Shown here: piece after piece, positions 17,188 through 26,210 of the stretch | How positions within the stretch are numbered: position 1 is the stretch's first letter | Layout: the number at the start of each line of letters is the position of its first letter | NCBI RefSeq assembly: GCF_026738875.1 | Contig: NZ_JAPQFJ010000002.1 | Coordinates: 186,001-250,000, forward strand | Length of the DNA stretch: 64,000 nt | Reading direction: 5' to 3' | Source of the DNA: Clostridium brassicae | GTDB lineage: Bacteria; Bacillota; Clostridia; Clostridiales; Clostridiaceae | Position numbers and translations under genes: made by a program | The notes under the pieces: model-generated | What the model was told of the DNA's origin: nothing | Seen by the model: the letters and a program-made list of their open reading frames with translations, nothing else | Database searches by the model: none

Positions 17188-17982
17188 TTAAAGAGCATTT
17201 GTATATTTATAAAGTACATTATATACTCCGTCATTGTCATTACTTTGTGTAATAAAATTAGCATTTTTTTTCACATCTTCAGGAGCGTTTTCCATGGCAT
17301 AACTATGATGTGCTACTTTAAACATAGGTAAGTCATTATAATAATCTCCAAAGACCATTGTGTTTTGAGGGGTGATTTTAAATTTTTCTTGAAGTATTTT
17401 TACAGCAGATCCCTTATTTATGCCTTTATTCATTATATCTATCCAATTATGTCCTGACACAACAAACTCAAGATTATCATTTAAATTTTTCTTTAAATAT
17501 TCTAATATGGTTGAATTTACACCATCAGCTATATAATAAGACATCTTATATATTGGACTTCTTATTTCACTAAAAGAATTTAAAATTACTAAGGGTACCT
17601 CATTGAAATTAAATTTATCTATAAGGTTATTTGATGGATTTATTAGATATGCTTCATTTTCTCCTGCTAAAAATAATAGCTCGTCCATTCCGCAGTTGAG
17701 GGTTAGCACATCTTTTAGGTCTTCTGTAGAAATACTATTTGAATAAAGAGTTTTCCCATTATTATTATACTTAATAAGTGCTCCATTATGAGCAATAAAT
17801 AACATATCGGTTTTAACTTTATTAAAATTTTTGTTCAGCTGAGAATAAAATCTTCCACTAGCGGCTACGAATTGTATATTTTTCTTGTTAAGAACATTTA
17901 TTAAACTGAATATTTTTTCATTGATAGTGCCTTTATTATTTACCAAAGTACCGTCCATATCAGTTGCTATAAGTTTTATCAT
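17188..17982 (-). CDS. Cof-type HAD phosphatase
   Basis: 264 residues from the ATG at 17982, preceded on the minus strand by GAGGAGGTACTT. A start at 18006 would include the RBS. Motif I is LIATDMDGTLVNN with the two catalytic aspartates; a motif II region AASGRFYSQL, motif III Lys (NKGINKGSAVKIL) and motif IV VFGDYYNDLPMF follow. The large C2B cap between motifs II and III identifies the Cof/YidA subfamily. These hydrolyse sugar phosphates, FMN or PLP, and the substrate cannot be read from sequence. It is a single gene. Confidence 0.88.
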   Translation of the reverse strand: MIKLIATDMDGTLVNNKGTINEKIFSLINVLNKKNIQFVAASGRFYSQLNKNFNKVKTDMLFIAHNGALIKYNNNGKTLYSNSISTEDLKDVLTLNCGMDELLFLAGENEAYLINPSNNLIDKFNFNEVPLVILNSFSEIRSPIYKMSYYIADGVNSTILEYLKKNLNDNLEFVVSGHNWIDIMNKGINKGSAVKILQEKFKITPQNTMVFGDYYNDLPMFKVAHHSYAMENAPEDVKKNANFITQSNDNDGVYNVLYKYTNAL

Positions 17983-18138
17983 AAGTACCTCCTCATTTTT
18001 TAACACATTTTACATAGTTAATTGCAGAATAATGAAAATAATTGAAGAAATCATATTTTTAATTAAGTAATATAATATTGGAGTTGAATGTATTTCAATA
18101 CAATTAGTTTACTGATATTTTTATTTACAATCTAATTA

Positions 18139-19464
18139 TTAATATATTTCCTTTAAAAGAATAGACATTCCTTTTTTTATTTCATGAGTATTTACATTAC
18201 TTACACTTAATCGTAATAAATTATTATTTATATAGTTATTTAAGCAAAATATCTTTGGGTTTTCAAGTAATACATTTTTAGTATTTAGTCTTTTCATAAT
18301 ATCTTTAGTGTTTATTCTATTAGTAATTTCAAAGCTTGCAAAAAAACCTGAGTCGGGAACATGCCATATTATATTAGGGTTACATGAATTTTTTGTTGCG
18401 TGATTAAGACAATTCATTTTTTCATAATATATTCTTCTAAGCTTTTTTATATGGGAATTAAACATGCCGCTTTTTATGTAAATTTCTAAGGAACCTTGTA
18501 AAAGTAAGGATGTATTTAGATCACTCCATCTTTTATATTTTTCGAAAGTTTTTGATAATAATTTTGGAAGTACAACTGCTGAAATTTTCAACCCAGGAAA
18601 TACTATTTTTGAATAACTTTTTAAATATATCACCCTTGATGAAAAATCTAAGGAATATATAGGGTCACACTTTTTGTTAACTTCTAAATCAGCAAGATAA
18701 TCATCTTCAACTATATAAACATTATATTTTTTAGCTAATTCTAATATTTGCTTTTTATCATTTTTAGAATACGAAAAACCTGTTGGATTATGAAATCTTG
18801 GGATAGTGTAAAAAAATTTAATATTAAAATCTTTGAATATTCTTTCAAGTTCATCAAAATTTATTCCATTACAATCTCTTTTTATACCGATAGTATTTAT
18901 ATTGTTAAGTTCTAATGATTTAATAATTCCATAATATGTAGGTTGTTCTATAAGTACATTGTCTTTAGAATTTGGAAAAGGCATCATCGTTAATATATTG
19001 ATAGCTTGTTGTAAACCTGAGGTTATAAATGTACAATGCTTATTTGTGAATACTTGGTAGTCTTGAAGCTGTTTTACTATGACATCTATTAAATTTTCAA
19101 GTCCTTGTGTATTAGAATAAAAAAGAAGATTTTCTTTATACAATTTAATTGCTTGATTTAAGCAATGCTGAAGTTCATCATAGGGCAAAATTCTACCATC
19201 AGGTGCAGATGTACAAAAATCTATATTTCTATTTAAACTATTATTGTCTAAATTTAAATTATTTTTAATAAGATAGTGTCCACTTTTAGGTATTGAGTAT
19301 ACTATGTGTTCTTTTTCTAATAAATCATATACTTTAACAACAGTGATTTTACTACATTGAAATTTATTGCAAATATTTCTTATAGATGGTAACTTTTCAC
19401 CTGGCTTAATATTTTTTATTAATATCTCTTTTTTCATATAGTTTAGAATGGTTTTATATTTCAT
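18139..19464 (-). CDS. MocR-family regulator (GntR HTH fused to aminotransferase fold)
   Basis: 441 residues. An N-terminal GntR winged helix (about 1-68: KPGEKLPSIRNICNKFQCSKITVVKVYDLLE) joins a class I/II aminotransferase-like domain (about 80-441). The PLP lysine is K286 in LKSYSKIVFPGLK; the substrate-site NPTG (FHNPTGFSYS) and VEDDYLADL are kept. MocR proteins use PLP or an amino-acid/PLP adduct as signal and commonly control a divergent gene. Here the divergent gene, 228 bp away, is an MFS pump. The start lies just downstream of AAGGA on the minus strand. Confidence 0.92.
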   Translation of the reverse strand: MKYKTILNYMKKEILIKNIKPGEKLPSIRNICNKFQCSKITVVKVYDLLEKEHIVYSIPKSGHYLIKNNLNLDNNSLNRNIDFCTSAPDGRILPYDELQHCLNQAIKLYKENLLFYSNTQGLENLIDVIVKQLQDYQVFTNKHCTFITSGLQQAINILTMMPFPNSKDNVLIEQPTYYGIIKSLELNNINTIGIKRDCNGINFDELERIFKDFNIKFFYTIPRFHNPTGFSYSKNDKKQILELAKKYNVYIVEDDYLADLEVNKKCDPIYSLDFSSRVIYLKSYSKIVFPGLKISAVVLPKLLSKTFEKYKRWSDLNTSLLLQGSLEIYIKSGMFNSHIKKLRRIYYEKMNCLNHATKNSCNPNIIWHVPDSGFFASFEITNRINTKDIMKRLNTKNVLLENPKIFCLNNYINNNLLRLSVSNVNTHEIKKGMSILLKEIY

Positions 19465-19486
19465 AAAGGAATCCTCTTTCTACAAT

Positions 19487-19598
19487 CTGTACTAGCCCAC
19501 ATTAAAATTTTTATTCTTGCTTGAAATATATATTTTTTTTATACTTTAACTGTACTATAAAAATATTACATAAACAAACTTAATGATTAGCTAATCAT
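19487..19598. promoter_or_regulatory. Divergent control region of the MocR gene and MFS gene
   Basis: It contains a perfect 16-bp palindrome, ATGATTAGCTAATCAT (19583-19598), and two direct CTGTACTA octamers (19487-19494 and 19550-19557), 63 bp apart or about six turns. MocR regulators typically bind spaced direct repeats. Both elements are therefore candidate operators; which one is used is unknown. Confidence 0.5.
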
Positions 19599-19692
19599 AT
19601 ATAAATTTAATAAACACTAATTTATAAAGATTTTCGTTGTATTAAGCAAGTATGAAAATTAGCTTTAATAATCACTAAAAGGAGTATTGGGT

Positions 19693-20898
19693 ATGAAATA
19701 TTTATATATTAAAAATAAAAGACAAATTATATCAAAAAAAAATGATACTAATTTAAGATATACTAAATTGACCTTTATTTTAGGGCTTGCTGGTTTTATT
19801 TCTGCTGCTGATAATTGGTTTATATCCCCTTCACTTCCTGCAATTGCAGATGGATTTCATGTACCAATTTCTAAGGCCGGGATTATATTAACAGCATATA
19901 TGATACCTTATGGAATAATGCAACCTGTATATGGTTTCTTAAGTGACATGTGCAGTAAAGCTAAAGTACTTAGATGGATTGTGTGTGGACTTGCTGTAGG
20001 TACTGCTGGTTGTGCACTTTCCAGTTCTTTAAGTATATTATTAATTTGGAGAGTAATTGCAGGCTTTTTTGCCGCTGGAATTATAGCAGTATCATTAGCT
20101 TTAATTGGTGATACAATGCCAAATTGTGAACGTCAAGTTTATGTTGGAAAATTTATGGGTATTGTTTTTCTTGGGCAAGGATTAAGTTCTGGACTAGGTG
20201 GAGCTTTGACCAAATACTTTAGCTGGCGTACAGCCTTTGTTTTTTTTACCGGGGCAGCCATATGTACCGTGTTTTTTTTATATAAGCTTCCTAATGATTC
20301 TCCTATTTCCGCGCAACATAGATTTTTTTCCCAAGCCAAAGAAGTAATATTTACGAATAAGGGCAGGATAGTATTTCCATCGGCTTTATTAGCAGGATTT
20401 CTATTACTTGGATTATACAGTTATTTGGGTGCTTTTATACATGATGTTATAGGGCTAGATTATTTTCAAGTTGGAATTATAATAATGTTTTACGGTTTTG
20501 CATGTGTGATCGCAGGTTCTCAAGTAGGTAAATTAGTGAAGAGGGTTGGACAAAAGAAAGTAATTTTAATAGGAGGATGTTTAGCTCTATGCTCATCTTT
20601 ACTATTAATGTTTTTTTCGTGCTGGCAAGCTGTATGGATATCAACAGTTAGTTTGGGATTTGGATATATTTTTATTCAATCTACATTAGCAACTATAGCT
20701 TTTGATATAGTATCAGAAAGTAGAGGAATTTCTTCGGGATTAATTGGATTATGTCTTTTTAGTGGCGGAGGATTAGGTACTGCTTTTAGTGGATGCTTGC
20801 TTTCACAAGCAACTTATAGAACTCTTTGGACTGTTATGACTTTTGGAATTATTTCTTTTGTATTAATTGTAGGCAAACTAAAGTTTGATAAAATATAG
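19693..20898 (+). CDS. MFS transporter, DHA1-like drug/metabolite exporter
   Basis: 401 residues from the ATG at 19693 (AGGAG at 19680-19684). The TTG at 19687 is too close to that site. About 12 membrane segments follow a 30-residue cytoplasmic N-terminus. Motif A-like GFLSDMCSKAKVLRW lies between TM2 and TM3, and the TM5 motif C region GLSSGLGGALTKYFSWRTAF marks an antiporter of the 12-TM drug-efflux group. Substrate unknown. It is divergent from the MocR regulator, which likely controls it. Confidence 0.85.
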   Translation: MKYLYIKNKRQIISKKNDTNLRYTKLTFILGLAGFISAADNWFISPSLPAIADGFHVPISKAGIILTAYMIPYGIMQPVYGFLSDMCSKAKVLRWIVCGLAVGTAGCALSSSLSILLIWRVIAGFFAAGIIAVSLALIGDTMPNCERQVYVGKFMGIVFLGQGLSSGLGGALTKYFSWRTAFVFFTGAAICTVFFLYKLPNDSPISAQHRFFSQAKEVIFTNKGRIVFPSALLAGFLLLGLYSYLGAFIHDVIGLDYFQVGIIIMFYGFACVIAGSQVGKLVKRVGQKKVILIGGCLALCSSLLLMFFSCWQAVWISTVSLGFGYIFIQSTLATIAFDIVSESRGISSGLIGLCLFSGGGLGTAFSGCLLSQATYRTLWTVMTFGIISFVLIVGKLKFDKI

Positions 20899-21070
20899 AG
20901 CGAAATGTTTATACTATGTTTAGTTTTTTAGGCATAAAAAACAAATAAATACTATATTAATTGAAGTTGTTTGAATAGTTTGATAGAATCAAAGTGGATT
21001 GATAAAAATTAATGCAAATCGAAAATAATATTGCATTAATATAAAAATAAACACGGGGGTGGAGTATGAT

Positions 21071-22102
21071 ATGAGATATATTGATTTAAGGAGTGATACA
21101 GTCACAAATCCTACAGACGAAATGAGAGAAGCTATGTTTAAGGCAGAAGTAGGTGATGATGTTTATGGTGATGATCCTACTATGAAAGAACTTGAAGAAT
21201 ATGGAGCAAAAATAGTAGGAAAAGAGGCTGCCTTATTTGTTCCAAGTGGAACGTTTGGAAATCAACTTTCTCTTTTTACTCATTGTAATAGAGGAGAAGA
21301 AGTTATACTTGGCGATGATTGTCATATTGTAGCTCATGAAGTTGGAGCTTCTTCCGTGATTGCGGGTGTTCAACTTAGAACAATATTGAGTAACAAAGGA
21401 GAGTTAGATCCAAAAGAGGTAGAAAAAAGGATAAGAAGGGCAGATGAAGATATACATTTTCCAGGTACCGGTCTTATTTGCTTAGAAAATGCACATTCGA
21501 ATGGAAGAGTTATATCTTTAGAAAATATGAAGGAGATATATGATATAGCTAAGAAACATAACTTACCTGTTCATTTAGATGGAGCTAGGTTATTTAATGC
21601 AGCAGAGTACTTAAAAGTTGATGCTAGCGAAATAGCAAAATGCTGTGATTCTGTTATGTTTTGTTTATCAAAGGGACTATGCGCTCCTGTAGGTTCTATA
21701 TTAGCTGGTAGTAAAGAGTTTATAGATAAGGCAAGAAAAAAGAGGAAATTGATGGGGGGAGGACTTCGTCAAGCTGGCTTTTTAGCAGCAGCAGGTCTTG
21801 TGGCACTAAAAGAACAAGTGAAGTGCCTAAAGAATGATCATGAAAATGCAATCTTCATGGGAGAAGAGCTTTCAAGGATAAAAGGAATAGAGGTTAGAAA
21901 AGAGGATATACACATAAGCATGGTATTTTTCTCAATAAAGAATACTGGTTGTAGTAGTGAAAAATTTGTTGATGGTCTACTTGAAAAGGGAATAAAAATT
22001 AACGGAGAAGAAAATGGGGAGATAAGATTTGTAACTAATTACTGGGTTACTAGAGAAGATGTTATTTATGTAATAAAGTGTGTAAAAGAATTGGTGAAGT
22101 GA
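21071..22102 (+). CDS. ltaE: Low-specificity L-threonine aldolase
   Basis: 343 residues from the ATG at 21071 (GGTGGAG 6 bp upstream); a GTG at 21059 lies inside the RBS. PLP enzyme splitting L-threonine or L-allo-threonine into glycine and acetaldehyde. Motifs: the start MRYIDLRSDTVTNPT, the active-site DDVYGDDPT, HLDGARLFNA, and the Schiff-base lysine K201 in CLSKGLCAPVGS. The downstream DUF1893 gene follows after 18 bp and likely shares its transcript. Confidence 0.93.
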   Translation: MRYIDLRSDTVTNPTDEMREAMFKAEVGDDVYGDDPTMKELEEYGAKIVGKEAALFVPSGTFGNQLSLFTHCNRGEEVILGDDCHIVAHEVGASSVIAGVQLRTILSNKGELDPKEVEKRIRRADEDIHFPGTGLICLENAHSNGRVISLENMKEIYDIAKKHNLPVHLDGARLFNAAEYLKVDASEIAKCCDSVMFCLSKGLCAPVGSILAGSKEFIDKARKKRKLMGGGLRQAGFLAAAGLVALKEQVKCLKNDHENAIFMGEELSRIKGIEVRKEDIHISMVFFSIKNTGCSSEKFVDGLLEKGIKINGEENGEIRFVTNYWVTREDVIYVIKCVKELVK

Positions 22103-22120
22103 ATTTTTGGAGGAGTAAGA

Positions 22121-22552
22121 TTGATAGGCATAAAAACAGAAGATATAAAAATGGCAAAAGGATATTTAATAGAAAATAGAGTATCTTTAGTAATTGTGAA
22201 AGATGGACAAGTTATTATAGAAGAGGTAGATAGAGGAATAAAGCCGTTATTCAAAGCTGTTTTAGAAAAAGCTGAATTTATTGATGGTGGAGCACTTGCA
22301 GATAAGGTCATAGGAAAAGCAGCAGCTATGTTAGCTGTAAAAGGGAATATAAAAAATATATATGCAAAAATGATTAGTGAAAGTGCCATTCAAGTTTTAA
22401 ATGATAATGGTATACCTGTAGAATATGAGTTGAAAGTTCCTTATATATTAAATAGAGATAAAACAGATTCATGTCCTGTAGAAAAAATGGCTAAATATGA
22501 AGATGATACTGAGATGCTTATAGAAAAAATAAAAGTTTTTTTAGGGTACTAG
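22121..22552 (+). CDS. DUF1893 family protein
   Basis: 143 residues. The pattern MAKGYLIENRVSLVIVKDG, then FIDGGALADKVIGKAAAMLAV and a late CPVEKM matches DUF1893 (TM1506-like), which adopts a cytidine-deaminase-like fold but usually lacks the full zinc site. Biochemical role unknown. It starts at TTG 22121 with GGAGGAG (22109-22115); an internal ATG (residue 11) has no RBS. It is co-transcribed with ltaE by position. Confidence 0.75.
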   Translation: MIGIKTEDIKMAKGYLIENRVSLVIVKDGQVIIEEVDRGIKPLFKAVLEKAEFIDGGALADKVIGKAAAMLAVKGNIKNIYAKMISESAIQVLNDNGIPVEYELKVPYILNRDKTDSCPVEKMAKYEDDTEMLIEKIKVFLGY

Positions 22553-22717
22553 TTTTTATTACAAAGTCTTAATGTAAATACACATTTTACTTAAAATTAG
22601 TTATATATAATTTAAAAATAAGATTTTTGAAAAAATTACCTACTCATAGTGAGAATTATCTTTATATTAACTAAATAAACAATTTTTAAAATATACTAAA
22701 TTTCTTTGCGAAAGCTA

Positions 22718-22746
22718 TTGACAAATGAAATTTTTGTATATATAAT
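22718..22746 (+). promoter_or_regulatory. Consensus promoter for the T-box leader
   Basis: TTGACA (22718-22723), 17-bp spacer, TATAAT (22741-22746). This is a full consensus sigma-A promoter, with the start expected near 22753. Confidence 0.9.
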
Positions 22747-22775
22747 GTTAATAAGAATTTTAATAATTCATTATA

Positions 22776-23077
22776 GTAAAGTGAAGACGGAGAGAAAAAT
22801 ACTTTGTTTTTAACTACAGAGAGCCAACATATGCTGGAAGTTGGTGTTAATATAAGTATATAATGATCACTCCTGAGCTGCCAAATTGAAAGAAAGTTTT
22901 GAGTAAATAAGGCCGGTAGTCACCGATATCTGACTATGGTTAGGTAAATTTCTAGAAATTTACGTCGACCTGAATAATGAGTCATTTCAATAGAAATGTA
23001 AACTAGGGTGGTACCACGAAGATAATCTCTCGTCCCTATGAAATATATAATATATTTCATAGAGTCGAGAGTTTTTT
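22776..23077 (+). promoter_or_regulatory. T-box riboswitch controlling the NSS transporter
   Basis: It has the stem I features CAGAGAGCC...GCTGG...GGTG and ACTCCTGAGCTGCC, the conserved T-box AGGGTGGTACCACG (23005-23018), and a terminator CTCTCG/CGAGAG (23027-23071) with T6 (23072-23077) that competes with the antiterminator. It reads uncharged tRNA. The triplet before ACTCCTGAGC is ATC (22864-22866), suggesting isoleucine. TCA (serine) is an alternative if the register shifts by one base. Confidence 0.95.
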
Positions 23078-23208
23078 ATTTACAAATAAAAAAATGTTTT
23101 TGTGTTTATTATTAAGTTAATTAATAGAGGGGCAAAAGTGAACACAAAAACAGTAAAAAAAATCAAAAAAAGTATTATATAGTAAAATTATTAAGGGGGC
23201 TTTATAAT

Positions 23209-24678
23209 ATGAAGAGAGATAATTTCGGGTCGAGAATGGGTATCTTGGCAGCAGCAGCAGGTTCTGCAATAGGTTTGGGTAATATATGGAAATTTCCATA
23301 TATTACAGGTAAAAATGGTGGGGCAGCATTTATATTAGTTTATTTAGCTTGTATTGCTTTAGTTGGAGTTCCTATTATGCTTACAGAATTCGCATTAGGT
23401 AGAAAAACTCAAAAAAATGCAGTTGGAGCATATAAAGAAATAGAACCTAATAAACCTTGGCATCTATCTGGATTTTTAGCAGTATCTACAGCATTTATTA
23501 TATTATCTTTTTATGCAATCATAGCTGGGTGGGTATTTGCTTATATATCAAGAGGTTTGTCCGGTAAACTAATGGAAGTAGCACCAGAGCAATTAGGTGA
23601 TTATTTTGGTGGAATAATCTCAAGTGTTAGTGAACCGATGATTTGGACTTTTATGGTAATCGCATTAACTGCCACTATTGTTTTAGCTGGTGTTAAATCA
23701 GGAATAGAAAAATGTAGTAAAGTTTTAATGCCTGTATTAATATTAATATTAGTAGCATTAATGATAAGATCAGTAACTTTAGATGGGGCTTCAAAAGGAT
23801 TAGAATTTTTGTTTAAACCTGACTTTTCACAGTTAACTAAAGATGGAGTTCTGGAAGCATTAGGACATTCTTTTTACTCTTTAAGCTTAGGCATGGGTAT
23901 TATAATGACTTATGGTAGTTATATAAATAAAAAGGAAAATCTTCTTAAGTTAGCCGTTCAAGTAACTATAGCAGATACATTGATTGCTTTAATGGCAGGG
24001 GTAGTTATATTCCCAGCAGTATTTGCTTATGGTTTTAAGGCAAGTTCTGGTCCAGGACTAATATTTATAACTCTTCCAGCTGTATTTAAAGCTATGCCAT
24101 TAGGAGGGTTCTTTGCAACTTTATTCTTTATATTAGTTGCTATAGCTGCAATAACTTCAACTATATCATTAATGGAAGTAGTGGTTGCATTTGTTACAGA
24201 ACAATTTAATATTAGTAGAAAGAAAGCTGCAATAATGATAGCTTTAGCATTGTTTGCTCTTTCTATACCTAGTAATATGTCTATGGGACCTTGGGCAGAG
24301 TTTAAAATCTTTGGCAAAAACTTCTTTGACTTTCTTGATTTCTTAACATCAAATATATTCTTACCTGCAGGTGGAGTTTTAGTTTCTGTTTTTGCGGGAT
24401 GGATATGGGGTACAAAAAATGCTGTTAAAGAAATTGAGAGTGATGGATTACATTCTTTTAGGTGGACTAGAGTATATAATTTTGCAGTAAAATTTCTTGC
24501 ACCAGTAGCAATAATGGTTATTTTTGTACATTCTACAGGAATAATGGATTACTTTAAAGGTGAAAGTGCAGAAGGAATGAGTTCTAGTGTATTATACTTT
24601 ATAGGGGCAATATTAGTATTTCTAGGGGTAGTTGCATTAAGATTCTTGAAAGTTAAAAGGGAAAGTTCTAAAGAGTAA
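23209..24678 (+). CDS. Sodium-dependent amino acid transporter, NSS (SNF) family
   Basis: 489 residues with about 11-12 membrane segments. The NSS signature GSAIGLGNIWKFPYITGKNGGAAF in TM1 contains the unwound substrate/sodium site and is preceded by a short cytoplasmic N-terminus. TM6 carries SFYSLSLGMGIIMTYGSY, the second unwound helix. This is the LeuT/MhsT group, which imports hydrophobic amino acids with sodium. The T-box upstream ties expression to lack of a charged tRNA, tentatively Ile, so it is likely an importer of isoleucine or another branched or hydrophobic amino acid. GGGGG RBS upstream. Confidence 0.93.
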   Translation: MKRDNFGSRMGILAAAAGSAIGLGNIWKFPYITGKNGGAAFILVYLACIALVGVPIMLTEFALGRKTQKNAVGAYKEIEPNKPWHLSGFLAVSTAFIILSFYAIIAGWVFAYISRGLSGKLMEVAPEQLGDYFGGIISSVSEPMIWTFMVIALTATIVLAGVKSGIEKCSKVLMPVLILILVALMIRSVTLDGASKGLEFLFKPDFSQLTKDGVLEALGHSFYSLSLGMGIIMTYGSYINKKENLLKLAVQVTIADTLIALMAGVVIFPAVFAYGFKASSGPGLIFITLPAVFKAMPLGGFFATLFFILVAIAAITSTISLMEVVVAFVTEQFNISRKKAAIMIALALFALSIPSNMSMGPWAEFKIFGKNFFDFLDFLTSNIFLPAGGVLVSVFAGWIWGTKNAVKEIESDGLHSFRWTRVYNFAVKFLAPVAIMVIFVHSTGIMDYFKGESAEGMSSSVLYFIGAILVFLGVVALRFLKVKRESSKE

Positions 24679-24725
24679 ATAATAATTAAAATTTAATATG
24701 GGTTATTCATTTATGAGATAATGAT

Positions 24726-24754
24726 AGGGTTAAGTCTATTTATGACTTAACCCT
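24726..24754 (+). terminator. Hairpin after the NSS transporter
   Basis: An 11-bp stem AGGGTTAAGTC/GACTTAACCCT (24726-24736, 24744-24754) with a 7-nt loop; the T-run is poor (ATTCT). The rest of the gap to 24983 is A+T-rich with nothing else recognised. Confidence 0.6.
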
Positions 24755-24983
24755 ATTCTGGGTTTCAGGCTGTTTGTGTTCTATGAAAGTTGAGTTGTTA
24801 ATAAACATAATGATAAAATATGTATTATAATAAACTGTTAATTTCATATAAATATGCAAAAATAATTTATGAAGTTAATATATATCTGGTATTGTTATAG
24901 GTTATATAAACAATAGTAGGTAACTTTAGTATTTTGAATTGTTGAAAAAATCAAATGTAATTTTAATAAGAGAGGGTGGAATT

Positions 24984-26210
24984 ATGAGAATATTACATAC
25001 TTCAGACTGGCATCTTGGAAAGATGCTAGAAGGGGCAAGCAGAATGGATGAACAAGAAAAATTTTTAGAAGATTTTATAAATATAGTAGAAGAAAAGCAG
25101 ATAGATATGGTTATAATCTCTGGAGATATATATGATAATAGTAATCCTCCTGCTCGAGCAGAAAAAATGTTTTATACTGCTTTAAAGAAAATATGTAATA
25201 AAGGAAAAAGATTAGTTCTTGTAATAGCAGGAAATCACGATAATCCAGAAAGACTTGAAGCAGCTAGTTCGTTAGCTTATGGACAAGGAGTTATAATTTT
25301 AGGAAGACCTAAAAGTTGTGCTGAAATAGGAAAATGTGGAGAATACGAAATATTAGATTCAGGAGAAGGATTTATTGAAATTAATATAAATAAAGAGAAA
25401 GCAGTAATAATAACATTGCCTTATCCTAGCGAAAAAAGATTAAATGAGATTCTTTCAGAAGGCATTGAAGAAGATGAAAGACAGAAAAATTATTCTGAAA
25501 GGATATCTGAATTATTTGAACATCTGTCTAAAAAATATAGAGATGATACTATTAATTTAGCAGTTACTCATCTTTTTGTGCTAGGGGGAGAGGAAACAGA
25601 TTCAGAAAGACCTATACAATTAGGTGGAAGCTTAGCTGTAAGTGCAACAGCGTTACCGGAAAGAGCTCAATATATTGCACTTGGACATTTACATAAGCCT
25701 CAATATATAAAAGCAAGGACAAAATGTGTTTATTCGGGTTCACCACTACAATACAGTAAAAGTGAAATTGGATATACTAAGAGCTGTTATTTAGTAGATG
25801 TAAAGGCAGGACAGGAGGCGGTAATAGAAGAGATACATTTGAAAAATTATAAACCTATAGAAGTTTGGAGATGTAAATCGGTAGAAGAAGCAATCAAAAA
25901 ATGCGAAGAGAACAGTGATAAAAATATCTGGGTTTACTTAGAAATAGAGACTGATAAATATATAAGCCAAGAAGATATAAAAACAATGAAAAGCTTAAAG
26001 GATGATATTTTAGAGATAAAACCTTTAATACAAGGAAAAGATGAAGATAGTCAAGATTTTTATAATATAAAAGAGAAGAGTATGAGAGAATTTTTTGAAG
26101 AATTTTACATAAAACAAAGAATGGTGAAACCAGATGAAGAAGTAATGGAGTTATTTTTGGACATAGCTGGTGAAGAGGATGGTGAAGAATATGAAGCCCA
26201 AGATGCTTAA
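24984..26210 (+). CDS. sbcD: Nuclease subunit SbcD (Mre11-type)
   Basis: 408 residues from the ATG at 24984 (GAGAGGGTGG upstream); a TTG at 24939 lacks an RBS. Metallophosphoesterase motifs: HTSDWHLGK, ISGDIYDN, AGNHDNPERL, VTHLF and ALGHLHKPQY, which bind two Mn ions. With SbcC it forms an exonuclease/endonuclease that opens hairpins and processes DNA ends. That may matter in a genome rich in long palindromes such as those in this window. The end overlaps sbcC by 20 bp. Confidence 0.95.
   Translation: MRILHTSDWHLGKMLEGASRMDEQEKFLEDFINIVEEKQIDMVIISGDIYDNSNPPARAEKMFYTALKKICNKGKRLVLVIAGNHDNPERLEAASSLAYGQGVIILGRPKSCAEIGKCGEYEILDSGEGFIEININKEKAVIITLPYPSEKRLNEILSEGIEEDERQKNYSERISELFEHLSKKYRDDTINLAVTHLFVLGGEETDSERPIQLGGSLAVSATALPERAQYIALGHLHKPQYIKARTKCVYSGSPLQYSKSEIGYTKSCYLVDVKAGQEAVIEEIHLKNYKPIEVWRCKSVEEAIKKCEENSDKNIWVYLEIETDKYISQEDIKTMKSLKDDILEIKPLIQGKDEDSQDFYNIKEKSMREFFEEFYIKQRMVKPDEEVMELFLDIAGEEDGEEYEAQDA

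Noticed and set aside
24679-24983. Possible small RNA after the NSS gene
   Set aside because: Only one hairpin, best read as a terminator; no promoter or further structure seen.
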